Part shown: positions 31,590-42,939 of the stretch, one piece after another
How positions within the stretch are numbered: the stretch's first letter is position 1
Layout of the letters: the number at the start of each line of letters is the position of its first letter
Assembly: GCA_023935145.1 (NCBI GenBank)
Contig: CM043705.1
Location: forward strand, 51,964,084-52,028,083
Direction: 5' to 3'
Source: Bretschneidera sinensis
Lineage: Eukaryota > Streptophyta > Magnoliopsida > Brassicales > Akaniaceae
DNA length: 64,000 nucleotides
The notes under the pieces: model-generated
The model's input: the letters and a program-made list of their open reading frames with translations, nothing else
Told to the model about the DNA's origin: nothing
The model's database searches: none
Translations under genes and position numbers: made by a program

Positions 31590-33720
31590 CCACGTGTCCT
31601 CGGACCCACGGTCTTCCTGGCCGAGGAGATGGATTGCTCCACTGGTCCTCGGCCCATTCTCTTCAAGGTCCGAGGATATGGATTGCTCCACTAGTCCTCG
31701 GACCCATGGTCTTCTTGGCCGAGGAGATGGATTGCTCCACTGGTCCTCGGCCCCTTCTCTTCAAGGTTCGAGGAGATGGATTGCTCCACTAGTCCTCGGA
31801 CCCATGGCATTCTTGGCCGAGGAGATGGATTGCTCCACTAGTCCTCGGCCCATTCTCTTCAAGGTCCGAGGAGATGGATTGCTCCACTAGTCCTTGGACC
31901 CATGGTCTTCTTGGCCGAGGAGATGGATTGCTCCACTGGTCCTCGGCCCATTCTCTTCAAGGTCCGAGGAGATGGATTGCTCCACTAGTCCTCGGACCCA
32001 TGGTCTTCTTGGTCGAGGAGATGGATTACTCCACTGGTCCTCGGCCCCTTTCTCTTCCAGCTCCGAGGAGATGGATTGCTCCACTAGTCCTCGGACCCAT
32101 GGTATTCTTGGCCGAGGAGATGGATTGCTCCACTGGTCCTCGGCCCCTTCTCTTCAAGGTCCGAGGAGATGGATTGCTCCACTAGTCCTCGGACCCATGG
32201 TCTTCTTGGTCGAGGAGATGGATTGCTCCACTGGTCCTCGGCCCATTCTCTTCAAGGTCCGAGGAGATGGATTGCTCCACTAGTCCTCGGACCCATGGTC
32301 TTCTTGGCCGAGGAGATGGATTGCTCCACTGGTCCTCGGCCCATTCTCTTCAAGGTCCGAGGAGATGGATTGCTCCACTAGTCCTCGGACCCATGGTCTT
32401 CTTGGTCGAGGAGATGGATTGCTCCACTGGTCCTCGGCCCATTCTCTTCAAGGTCCGAGGAGATGGATTGCTCCACTAGTCCTCGGACCCATGGTCTTCT
32501 TGGCCGAGGAGATGGATTGCTCCACTGGTCCTCGGCCCATTCTCTTCAAGGTCCGAGGAGATGGATTGCTCCACTAGTCCTCGGACCCATGGTCTTCTTG
32601 GCCGAGGAGATGGATTGCTCCACTGGTCCTCGGCCCATTCTCTTCAAGGTCCGAGGAGATGGATTGCTCCACTAGTCCTCGGACCCATGGTCTTCTTGGT
32701 CGAGGAGATGGATTGCTCCACTGGTCCTCGGCCCCTTTCTCTTCCAGCTCCGAGGAGATGGATTACTCCACTAGTCCTCGGACCCATGGTATTCTTGGCC
32801 GAGGAGATGGATTGCTCCACTGGTCCTCGGCCCCTTCTCTTCAAGGTCCGAGGAGATGGATTGCTCCACTAGTCCTCGGACCCATGGTCTTCTTGGTCGA
32901 GGAGATGGATTGCTCCACTGGTCCTCGGCCCATTCTCTTCAAGGTCCGAGGAGATGGATTGCTCCACTAGTCCTCGGACCCATGGTCTTCTTGGCCGAGG
33001 AGATGGATTGCTCCACTAGTCCTCGGACCCATGGTCTTCTTGGTCGAGGAGATGGATTGCTCCACTGGTCCTCGGTCCATTCTCTTCAAGGTCCGAGGAG
33101 ATGGATTGCTCCACTAGTCCTCGGACCCATGGTCTTCTTGGCCGAGGAGATGGATTGCTCCACTGGTCCTCGGCCCATTCTCTTCAAGGTCCGAGGAGAT
33201 GGATTGCTCCACTAGTCCTCGGACCCATGGTCTTCTTGGCCGAGGAGATGGATTGCTCCACTGGTCCTCGGCCCCTTCTCTTCAAGGTCCGTGGAGATGG
33301 ATTGCTCCACTAGTCCTCGGACCCATGGTATTCTTGGCCGAGGAGATGGATTGCTCCACTTGTCCTCGGCCCACTCTCTTCAAGGTCCGAGGAGATGGAT
33401 TGCTCCACTAGTCCTCGGACCCAGGGTATTCTTGGCCGAGGAGATGGATTGCTCCACTGGTCCTCGGCCCATTCTCTTCAAGGTCCGAGGAGATGGATTG
33501 CTCCACTAGTCCTCGGACCCATGGTCTTCTTGGCCGAGGAGATGGATTGCTCCATTGGTCCTCGGCCCATTCTCTTCAAGGTCCGAGGAGATGAATCGCT
33601 CCACTAGTCCTCGGACCCATGGTATTCTTGGCCGAGGAGATGGATGGCTCCACTGGTCCTCGGCCCACTCTCTTCAAGGCCGAGGAAATGGATTGCTCCA
33701 CTGGTCCTCGGCCCCTTATT
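31590..33720 (+). repeat. minisatellite of alternating 49-bp units (98-bp higher-order repeat)
   Basis: About 21 copies of a 98-bp repeat. Each repeat is two related 49-bp halves that share GAGGAGATGGATTGCTCCAC and then differ: one continues GGTCCTCGGCCCATTCTCTT, the other AGTCCTCGGACCCATGGTCT. The alternation is nearly strict, with one place (about 32960-33050) having two of the second type in a row. Each half contains both TCCTCGG and CCGAGGA, so it can fold. The unit length is not a multiple of three and the open frames through it are artefacts. It lies between the antisense promoter and the 3' LTR. Confidence 0.95.
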
Positions 33721-33908
33721 TTCTAAAGATGGTTTGCCCCACTTGTCCTTGGACCCCTGGTGTTCTTGGCCGAAAAGAGGAGTCGCTCCACAAGCCCTCG
33801 GTCTATTCTCTCTATCCTTGGGCCAAATATTGACCAGACTTCACGCCTCCGTAGAGGATCTAACGCCAACCTAGTTCTGCTACTTCCTTAACCACAGTGC
33901 CGCACTTA

Positions 33909-33921
33909 AGGAAGTGGGGGG
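33909..33921 (+). other. polypurine tract of element C
   Basis: AGGAAGTGGGGGG lies 4 nt before the 3' LTR. Confidence 0.85.
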
Positions 33922-33925
33922 CCTC

Positions 33926-34573
33926 TGATACTACCAAAATATGACTCTCCAATAGGAGGAGGACACGTGGATCATCGTGATCCCAGAATTCAAAGAGACA
34001 CGCGGACAATTCAGGCCCAGACAGTTGGATCTCCAGGTCATGACCGCCCTTTAGGGCATCATTGCCTCCAGCTGGGCCTCCAGGTCATGACCGCCCTCGG
34101 GGGCATCTTGGCCCCAGCTGGGCCTCCACGTCACCACCGCCCTCCGAACCATCATTACCCAACCAAGTTGGGACGTCAGGTCTAAACACCGTCTTACCCA
34201 TAGACGGCTCTGGAGTAAGCCAACAAGGCAAAAGCCCTACTGAACGGTTCTCAGCTTCCTAGCTGGGCCTCATAGGCATCATTACCCAACCCAGTTGGGG
34301 TATCCTGTCACAGCCGCCCAGACCCACTACCGCCTCCGAATATCACTGCCTCCGAAACTCTATAAAAGGACTTGGTAAGCGGTCCAAAGAGGAGGAAGGA
34401 CTGAGCTTTTCAGCTTTAAACACATACAACCTTGAGCTTTTGCTAACTTAAGCATCGGAGCATCCTCGGAGGCATCCCCTCCGTCGACCCCAATAGCTAA
34501 TCTCCCTTTCTCTGTGCAGGTACTTCTACAGGCTAAACATCCAGCTCAGCAACACTCATTTTTGGCATCAACA
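33926..34573 (+). repeat. 3' LTR of element C
   Basis: 648 bp, the same length as the 5' LTR with nine substitutions and no indel. It is followed by the target duplication CCCAT. Confidence 0.95.
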
Positions 34574-34688
34574 CCCATCTAATCACCACGGATACCATTA
34601 CATATAACTTACCACGGACTAGGATTTTTTTATATTAATTTATTTGAGATATTATAATATCAAAGAGCGATGGTTTTCCCTTAATTAC
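34574..34688 (-). other. CobW intron remnant lacking the expected exons
   Basis: This 115-bp stretch plus 22680-22731 (52 bp) is all the host DNA between the P-loop exon and the next recognisable exon once element C is removed. No coding sequence for the roughly 80 residues expected here is found. The 13-mer CGGACTAGGATTT at 34615-34627 is repeated at 22631-22643 inside the downstream exon. Confidence 0.65.
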
Positions 34689-34838
34689 AGTGGATTTGCC
34701 AGAACCGAAGTAGCCTGTGATAACGGTTACACCAACGGAAATGGTGTCGTCTTCGGGTTGTTTCAAAACTGATTGCTTGTGAGAGCTGTTGTATTCAATT
34801 TGAACAGCGAAAGCTGGGATTTCTTCTTCGTCCTCCAT
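34689..34838 (-). pseudogene. CobW-domain GTPase gene, first exon (P-loop)
   Basis: Minus strand: MEDEEEIPAFAVQIEYNSS, then a short linker and VGVTVITGYFGSGKST, the Walker A P-loop of the CobW/ZNG1-type zinc metallochaperone GTPase family, ending at a GT donor (GTAATTAAG). The start at 34838 matches relatives that begin MEDEEE; an in-frame ATG 12 nt upstream (34850) also exists. This exon is intact. The gene as a whole is not: it lacks middle exons including the CxCC metal-binding motif, has a frameshift in exon 21609-21744 and carries element A in an exon. It is best read as a pseudogene, unless the original copy survives elsewhere. Confidence 0.85.
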
Positions 34839-35835
34839 TTTCAATCCCAATTTCCACCTTTTTTTTTTTTTTTTGGTTTTTCAGTGTTGCTGGTACACAC
34901 AGTAGGGGGTTTAAGCGAAGGTTTTCTGATCTAATACTCCGTAGAAGTTTACGATATTGACCTCCCCGGTTTAGATAATAATCAGTTTACATGATACTCT
35001 GTTTGAGCATAGATCACCCAAAAGGCCAAAATATATCCATTACCACTGGAATCAAGTGGAAACGGCGATGGCCGATTAGTTGGATTGTCTGAGTCAATGT
35101 TGTGGTCCTTTCTGAAACGACGCCGACTATAAACTTGGAATAACCTCTCTTTATCCATTGATCCAGTTCTTGTTCGAAACTTAAGCCCATTAAGACATCG
35201 CTCAGCCCATTTCTGTTGCAGGCTTATACTAAAAAGTAATTCCTAACATAAGTCCATGAGCGATGGACTGTCTCATTAGGCATTAGCTTAATCATTTCAA
35301 TAATTTCTAAATGTAGTTATTAAATCATAATTTATGATTTATTAGCTTGTGCCAAGAAATAATTTCTCATTGTGCTAGAGAAGAATATTTCGATAGGCAC
35401 AATGCTCGTTTTTTTTTTTCTTTTTTGTTCTCTGATGAACCGAGGACTCCTGTCATGACATTTGCGCTAACATGTATAGTTGTCTCACAGTTTTAGGCAA
35501 TTTCACTGGCAACAACCTCAAGAGATGTAACAGCGTTAACCGATTTAATTGTGCTCGGAGGGTTAAGCGTGCATTTTTTTTTTTCTACAATACTTTTTTT
35601 CAACAATTTATATACTCTTAATTAATTGAGGTATTTATCAAAAGAAATGATGATTAAAGAAGCAGTAAAGATCTTACTTTTTTGGGAGAGAGTTTTGCAA
35701 GCTAACAAATAACAACTATTTGATAAAAGAAAATCTTTTCTACACGGGGCTGGATGAATAGAGGGAATGTTACATCGGGAATTTTTAATTGAATTTTTAT
35801 ATTCGATTTGTTTTGTTAATTTGTAGATTTTATTT
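34839..35835. other. 5' flank of the CobW gene
   Basis: AT-rich with T runs (34859-34875, 35409-35420 and 35575-35584). It may include the CobW promoter near 34860-34990, but no convincing TATA box is picked. No gene is recognised. Confidence 0.4.
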
Positions 35836-35865
35836 GTAAATTCTATCAAGTTCGATAGAATTTAC
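35836..35865. repeat. perfect 12-bp inverted repeat (hairpin)
   Basis: GTAAATTCTATC and its exact complement are separated by the 6-nt loop AAGTTC. Weaker pairing extends a little beyond. It could be the core of a small MITE; borders are not defined. Confidence 0.7.
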
Positions 35866-38378
35866 AACAAAATAACTCAATTTCAAAGTTAATTTATTTC
35901 AATATTAATTTTATAATTTCTTTTTTACTTCTAAACATAATAAATGTAAAATTATAATTTAATAATATTTTATAAAATTTATACAATTCATTTGTTCTAA
36001 ACACATTCTTAAAATTTTTTGATCAATTATCTATTTCTTTTATCTTAAACCGATACCATTACCACCCCTAATTGAAGTGATAAGAGTTGAGATAAACATC
36101 ATGCATGATGTAGATTTTCATGTTCAATTCTCCATCAAGTGTTAATAACTATTTGAAGATCATGTCCACAAAATTTATTTTGATCTTTCACAAAATATTA
36201 GTCAGGTCGGCAATACCCTTGTCAAAAAAAACCAATATCAGTTTTTTATTTATTTATTAATATGATGATAATAAAGATCGAACTTGAAAGATAGCTTCAC
36301 ATAAAGGAAGGTGTAACTGCTGAACTAAAAGGCACGGCAGCTAGGCAGCTTAGAGTAAACTTTTATTGTTGTTGTAGTATCTTAAGCTAGAATATTGAAT
36401 AAGTTTTACAAAAAAATTATTTCCTTTTTGGTATTGATTGGTCTACTAGTAGTTTTGGTTTATGGTTTATAAAACAGTTTTTGAAACATAATTTTTGATA
36501 AAGCAGTATTGGAGTTGTTTGCTTGAAAATGATCTTTGGTAGAATATTTGTGCGAGACGTGCGATAACTCTTCTAAGGTTAAATTTTTTTTGTTATATCT
36601 AAAATAAATTCGATAAAAGCTATAAAATAATATCAAACAATTGTAGTAATTGTATCTCTTCTACATAATTACAAAAGATGAAACAATGTAATTCTCCAAG
36701 TAAAAGTTTGAAATAGTGATGGAAAAATAATTGAAACATTAGAGCAACATCTTTATTGATGGCTTTTAAAATATTCAACAATACAACTAGAAATAATTGA
36801 AAATCTTGTTATAATATCAATAATTTGTCTTATATTACCTTGAGAGACTTGATTAATACTACTGGTTACACCTTTGTTAGGAATTAGAGTACTTGCTGAC
36901 TGCTAAAATATCCGCTTCACTATGAGCTTTGCTTTGAAGACAAATTACTATGTTACTTGATTGCTCCTTGAGCTGCTAATTGCTTGAATTTGATCACTTG
37001 AGAGTCTTTTAATACTATCTGATTGCTCATTTAGTTGCTACTAGCTACTTGATTGATTGCTTGAAGAGAATTACTTTTTGAGCTGCTACAAACTACTTGA
37101 TTATGGATGATCTTCTACTTATATGGTGCTCCTTAAGCTGGGGCTTTTCAGAGAAACTATTTCTATTGATGCTTCTTGAGCTGAGGCTTTTTAAAGAAAA
37201 TACTACTTCCACTAGTGCTTCTTGAGCTGTTTTAATTTTGATATTAATTTTGTTTGGTTTATTGGCAAGTGGTTTGGGTGTGCAGGTACCTTAGTATTTA
37301 TAAACATTTATGACTTGACCTCAAGCACTACTTCTCTACTTTTGCGAGTTCCATGGCTCTATGATCATTGGTGAGTCATTTTCTCCTTTTCTTGGGGTAC
37401 TATCCCTTTTATCTTATGATATTCTAGTAGATCAAGCTATGTATCTCACGTTTTTGAACAATTAAATAATATTATGCCACCTTGTAATCCAATTCAACCA
37501 TCATTCCTGAGTATTAAGAATCGGTTAATTTTAATTTATCTCCACTAAACCAATTAGTTTTAAGAGGTAAATCATATTTGAATTTAAAATAGATAATATC
37601 TCAGTCTATATGGCGTCCTAGTCAACGCCTACATGACCTAAATTTGAAACCGACCATAAGTGACCTTTAAATTTTACTTTTGGGGCATAATTTGGTTCAG
37701 CCCAAACCTTTGTAATTGCCCATGAATTTAATCCCTTAGCTTATTTGCATTAAATGATCCATGATTTTTTTGGCTTTGAACTAAGTCAATGATTCATTAA
37801 TCCTTTAATAATTAACTAAATGGTTCAAAAACCCGTTTAATTAATATTATCGGTCTATTTCAAGATTATCCAATTGGATTTAAATTTGGTCCAAATGTTT
37901 TGGGCTCAAGTTGATCGTAAATATGAGTTAAAAATTGTTTAGCGTTTAATAAAATAATAGTAAAAATATTTTTTTTATAAAAATTTAATTTATTAGAAAT
38001 TGTTTTGTAACTTTCGATTTTTTATATTATATATTTTTTTTTCTATGTTTATTCTGTTCTTCTCATAAGAAACACAATGATTTTATAAACTTTCCCTACA
38101 AACAGTCTTGAGAAAATGTTGTCCTCATCCTAAAATCTAATGCCTCTTGATCTTTCTCTCTTGGATAAGACCTTGGTCCCATTATTTATTGTCAATTTTC
38201 TTTTTGACGAAATTGCTTGAAATGGTATATATACGTGTGATTCAGCCAAAAAAAAAAAACCCTATTTTATCAAAATTGGGCATTTGCCAGATTATCCAAG
38301 TCCTTAATACGAGTGCTGTTAGACTGGAAATCAGCTGAAAGCTGGGAAGAAAATTTTAGGGTTATTATTATTATTAAA
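35866..38378. other. AT-rich intergenic DNA, nothing recognised
   Basis: It contains no coding similarity. Between about 36950 and 37220 there are loose repeats of CTTGAGCTGCTA-like words, perhaps an old degraded repeat. Otherwise it is unremarkable. Confidence 0.4.
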
Positions 38379-38705
38379 CACTGCCCTGTGTTTTATAATG
38401 TTCATCTTGTAATTTAAAAATAATTAATTTATCTCTTATATTTTAGGTATGTGTTCAATAAACCCTTTTAGTGATAATTCAAACAAAATTGATATGAGTG
38501 CATACAAAAATCTTGACTATTAAACATAACAATTTTTTTTGAAGAATTTTATGCGCATCGGTATCAACTTTGATTAAGATTTTTGTATGTACTAATATAA
38601 ATTTTACTGAAATTATCATTAAAATAATTTATTAGACATATACTTAAAATAAAAAATAAAAAAATTAATCATTTTTAAAATATAAAGGTGTTACACGAGG
38701 TAATG
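38379..38705. mobile_element. foldback MITE-like element
   Basis: The two halves are long inverted repeats of each other. On the left, AAAAATAATTAATTTATCTC through CATACAAAAATCTTGA (38415-38517) matches the reverse complement of the right half (about 38570-38685) at roughly 75-80% by eye. The ends CACTGCCCTGTG and CATTACCTCGTG (minus strand) also pair. No clear target duplication is found. Confidence 0.6.
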
Positions 38706-39406
38706 CAATGTTGCAATAATATTCATTGGACCACATTGCCTCATAGAAAGCCATATTACTTAATTTTGAAATGATAAAACAATTAAATTATAGTAATGAT
38801 CAGTGAACGATAATCTTGAGGATTCTTTTTGTTTGGTGGTGATAAGTGGGTGATAATTGTGAGGTTCTTTTGATGGATTTTTCTTGAAAAGGAATCCTAT
38901 TTCTAAGTAAATGGCGGTAGAACAAGTGGTTAAAGTTATGGGCAAGAGAAGTCAGAAGGGGATCACAATAGGACACAACTAATTCTATCCTAAAACAACT
39001 GCATATGTATTTCTTAGCCCATGTCGTGATTACCCATAAGGTTAATACCTCACTCTCCTATGCATCGATACTCCATTATATCCAACTTAAAAGTTCCTTC
39101 TCGTTGGAATTGCATCACATCAAACTCATGAAAAACAACCTTCCACACCTTTAACGCATGCACACAACCCAACAATTAAATCGGTTTCAATATGGATATC
39201 ATTGTTTTAAAATATATATTTGTGTGTGAAAGGGATTAGATACTTTGTAGTTTGATGCTGTTCAAAATTAGATTATCAAAATAATATCAGTAATTCAAAT
39301 TTTCTCTTAAACAATAAAAAAAGTCAATCGGTGGTTGGAATAATGCACTCTCAATATCATTGGAATCAATTTGACGAGATCTACATTCTGATACTAGATT
39401 CATTGT
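38706..39406. other. intergenic DNA, nothing recognised
   Basis: AT-rich, with no gene or repeat structure I can support. Confidence 0.4.
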
Positions 39407-39711
39407 TAAGGCTGGACTCGGACCGAACTTTTATCTAACTATTCGAGCTCGAACTCGAGTTCGGTCAAAGCTCGGCTCGAACCTAAAAAGTAAGCTCGAG
39501 TAGCTTTATCGAGTAGAGTTTGAATACCTTAACATTTGGCTCGAAAGACTCTAGAACAATTCGATAAGGTACTATCGATCGAGCTCGAGCCAATATTTAT
39601 TTTAAATTAATAATTTTATTTATAAAATTAGAGTTCAAGCTTTAGTTCGAATAGGTAATCCAAAGCTCATACTCGAGCTCAGGCTCGGACTCAAATAGGC
39701 TTGTTTGTTAT

Positions 39712-40847
39712 TGTTGACCCGTATTTGATTTTAATAATGACAAAACACTACTTAAATTGCACTAATAGTTTTATCTAAGTATTTAAGCGGTAAAAGCATT
39801 CAGTTCAGAAACAAGATGTAAGAACTCAACATGTTCAAACATCAAAAGAATATAGAAGATCTAGAATAGGGACTAAGATAATTGAATCACTATGTAAATC
39901 TCTAAATTCAATTACTTAGCTTGATCTATGGCTTAATTTACAAATGACTTTGACAAAACTAAAATACAAAAAGTTTCTAAGTCAAAAAAGCTGTTTCGAA
40001 ACATGAAAACTGGGTTGAAGGACAACCCAATCGACTGGGTCTACATACCAGTCAACTAGGAAATGGGACAGTAAGTTCCCAATCGACTGGTTCTGGTTCT
40101 ATGACCCAGTCAATTGGTACTCTCCTTAAGCCTAAAAGTGAAGATTTTTCACTTGACCCAGTTGACTGGTACAAGGACCCAGTTAATTGGTAATATGAAA
40201 ATCCGTTTGAGACATGAGACTTGAGTATTTAATGCCTCAAACCTACTAAGTCAATATCAAATGACCATATTGATTCAAGGTTATATAAACCCACTTCAAT
40301 GAGCATTTAAACAAGGAAGATAGCACATTCAATTCATAATATAGCTCATTAATTCTCAAAAGCTTTGAAAAATTCATTGTGAGCCATTCTTCAAGCTTGT
40401 TCTTGAAAGAAAGATGTTATTCATTTTTAAAAGCATTCACTGCCATCTCTCTACCATTTACTTTATAGTTAATACAATTTATTGTAAAGGGAAAGAGTTG
40501 GTGTAACTCTTAGAGTGTTTAGGATTAAACACTTCGCTTGTAACTTCCGTAGGGAAGAGATTGTTTGTAAGGTTTGTATAATACTCGTTAAGTTGTTCGA
40601 CTAATGATTAGTAGATTATTTCAATGAGGTTCCTTGAAGAGAGTGGACGTAGGGTCGGAGAGATTTCGATATAGTCGAACCACTATAAACGGAGTTTGCA
40701 TTTTCTCTTCCTTAATTCCTTTATTTACAAACATATTATTTGATTGTGTGCATTGCTTATCAAACCGTTTTAAAAATTAGCAAGTTAATTAGCAAAGGTT
40801 TTTAAAACCCAATTCACCCCCCTCTTGGGTTCGAACCTCGGTTTACA
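39712..40847 (+). repeat. 5' LTR of element E
   Basis: The 1136-bp LTR begins TGTTGACCCG and ends GGTTTACA. Six ACCAGTCGACTGGT-related palindromes are at about 40027-40192. TATA box TATATAAAC starts at 40282, about 90 bp after the last one. Confidence 0.92.
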
Positions 40848-40849
40848 AT

Positions 40850-40861
40850 TGGTATAAGAGC
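40850..40861 (+). other. primer-binding site of element E (tRNA-iMet type)
   Basis: TGGTATAAGAGC matches the complement of the 3' end of initiator tRNA-Met (TGGTATCAGAGC) with one mismatch. Confidence 0.8.
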
Positions 40862-40902
40862 TTCGTACTCAATCTCAGGCTTAAAATCCTTGAGTCGATC
40901 CG

Positions 40903-41270
40903 ATGGCATCTAATAGCTATACCAAAGGACATTCTTATACAAGGCCTCCTTTGTTCAATGGATTCAACTATAACTATTGAAAAAATAGAATGAAAATCTT
41001 TATCGAAAGACAAGATTACAATCTACAGAGAGTCATTGAAGAAGGACCTACAATTCCTATAAAGGAAATAATCATTTAAGAGATCAATCATACAAGGCCT
41101 AAACTCAAAACAGAGTTTAATGAAGCGGATTGTAGAATGATTTCTCTGAATAGTAGAACAACTAACATGTTACATTGCGCTTTAGATATCGCTAAATACA
41201 ATAAAATTTCTGCATGTTTTTTAGATAAAGAAATTTGGGATAAATTACAAGTCACATATGAAGGCACTAG
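40903..41270 (+). pseudogene. gag N-terminal part of element E
   Basis: It starts MASNSYTKGHSYTRPPLFNG, the usual copia gag opening, with stops where Trp is expected (after NYNY) and further on. It ends with IWDKLQVTYEGTS at the insertion site of F and continues at 48592. Confidence 0.8.
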
Positions 41271-42541
41271 TGTTCTACGTTTATCTACCTAAATAAATAA
41301 GCAAATAATCGTACAGTTTTACTTGCAAGTGCACAAGGTCAATGGTAGTATAGTGTGCAAGTGCGAGATCATCTCCACAGGGATTGGTGAATTTCGATTT
41401 AGAATTAGTTTTACAGAGTGAAAATAGATGGGAATAAATATTGAGTTTGGACAATAATGATAAAGATGTAGGGATTTGGTATCCACCACTAATCATGCTA
41501 CCCCAACAAAACAATATGCCAGTGCTCTACTCATGCTATGAATACCTACTGTTTGTCAACCTATGGGCTTGGTCCACTCCTTAGGCTACGGATTTCCCTA
41601 AGCAGCGAGTTAGGCATGGTGTATACTCTAACTCTTTTCTCTCTTAAGGGATTCAGCATGGTGTATACTGAGTTGTTTCTTAAGAGAGCATAAGGTCTGT
41701 GGAAATCGACAACCACACGGGGCCTAAGGTTTGGTCCACTCCTGGTTTCCCATGTTGATTAACCCAAGAATCCGGTGTGGGTATCTTTTGTTACTATTGT
41801 TGAACCCAGGACTCGGTCATCCAAATTGATTCAACTAACTGATCCATACCACATGCATAAGTTGATCAAACACACACATATGAGGAATGTAAATAAAAAC
41901 ATGTATTAATCAAATTAAGAATCATAGCATAAGTATTGTAAAGGCACCAATATTGAATTATTGGTTAAACATGATTAGGGCTTCAACCAAGCCCTTACTA
42001 GGGTTTAGTTACACATTCTAAGTAAACTAAACATCATAACTATAACTAAACTAGAACAGAAAAATAAAACCCGAAGAATGTTGAGGAGACGAGTCGTCAA
42101 TTCCTCTCCAAGGCTTACAACTTCAAGCTTAATTCCCCCCCCCCCCCTGTTTTTTGTGTTTTACAAGACTATATATAGGGCTCTAAGGGTGCCCCAAAAC
42201 CCTAATTTCTAATTTAAAGTCCGAAGACTTCTTTCCAATTCTGGCTCTACCGCTTTTGGTGTGTGTGCGCTTGATCGTATGGGTCTGCGTTCGAGCGTGT
42301 GTGAGTGTGCGCTCATGTGCCTGTGCGCTCGATCACAAGGGAGGTGTGCTCGAGCACACCTTGCTGGCTTGCAGAACTTTACTTTTTATTCCTTAGAGCT
42401 CCAAAATGTCTTATTTTTGTCAAAGCCCTATGAAAAACACATAAAACACGAAAATGAAGTAGAATCTACTAAAATAGATAAACAAAGAGTCTAACAAGCG
42501 CAAATTAAGGGGCTTAAATATGACTATTTAAGCACTTATCA
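41271..42541 (-). repeat. 3' LTR of element F
   Basis: On the minus strand it begins TGATAAGTGC and ends GTAGAACA. Palindrome variants are at 42262-42362. The TATA box region CTATATATAGTC lies near 42168-42180. Confidence 0.88.
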
Positions 42542-42556
42542 CACCCCCAACTTACA
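42542..42556 (-). other. polypurine tract of element F
   Basis: Minus strand AAGTTGGGGGTG stands directly before the 3' LTR. Confidence 0.8.
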
Positions 42557-42939
42557 TATTGCTAGTCCCTTAGCAATACAAAACGAAAGACTATATTAAT
42601 ACAAATTTAAAGATAAATTCATTCTTTATGATATCCAAAAATTTGAGTTGCACATAAAACCATGACGACCGTTCATGAGTAAGCTTATAATAAAAACACA
42701 TTTTTGCAATGAATAAGGATTTTAAAAGTTCATGTTACTTACCTAAGGTTGGTTTAAGGCATTGCAAGTTTGATTTGGTGTGTGATGAATTAGCACATAG
42801 AAGATGGAGCTGCCAAATAATTTCAATGTATAGTGTTTTGGTGTCCAAACCTTCATCGAATTCCTTATCAAATAGAACAAAAATGGCATAGTGTTTACTT
42901 TTTTCTTTTTTCTTTCATCATGAGATTTTTGTCATGTTG

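Larger units (their letters stand above)
22732..34573 (+). mobile_element. Element C: Tat-lineage Ty3/gypsy retrotransposon with antisense gene
   Basis: The element is 11.84 kb, with 648-bp LTRs at 22732-23379 and 33926-34573 and a perfect target duplication CCCAT (22727-22731 and 34574-34578). The two LTRs differ at nine positions by my count (about 1.4%). It contains gag, protease, RT, RNase H, an extra RNase H of the archaeal-like type, integrase, an antisense gene and a long minisatellite. The extra RNase H and antisense ORF are hallmarks of the Tat lineage. It lies in an intron of the CobW gene. At least four stops or frameshifts make it non-autonomous. Confidence 0.93.

Noticed and set aside
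31594..33607. Many plus-strand open frames of 70-130 codons repeating Asp-Cys-Ser-Thr and similar words
   Set aside because: They are products of the 98-bp minisatellite, whose unit length is not a multiple of three; no start context or domain.
34635..34850. Reading the P-loop frame through to the stop as a short protein of 71 residues
   Set aside because: A good GT donor follows GSGKST and the residues after it do not resemble the family, so it is read as exon plus intron.
36950..37220. Repeated CTTGAGCTGCTA-like words as a gene with repeats
   Set aside because: No frame stays open and the repeats are irregular; probably degraded noncoding sequence.
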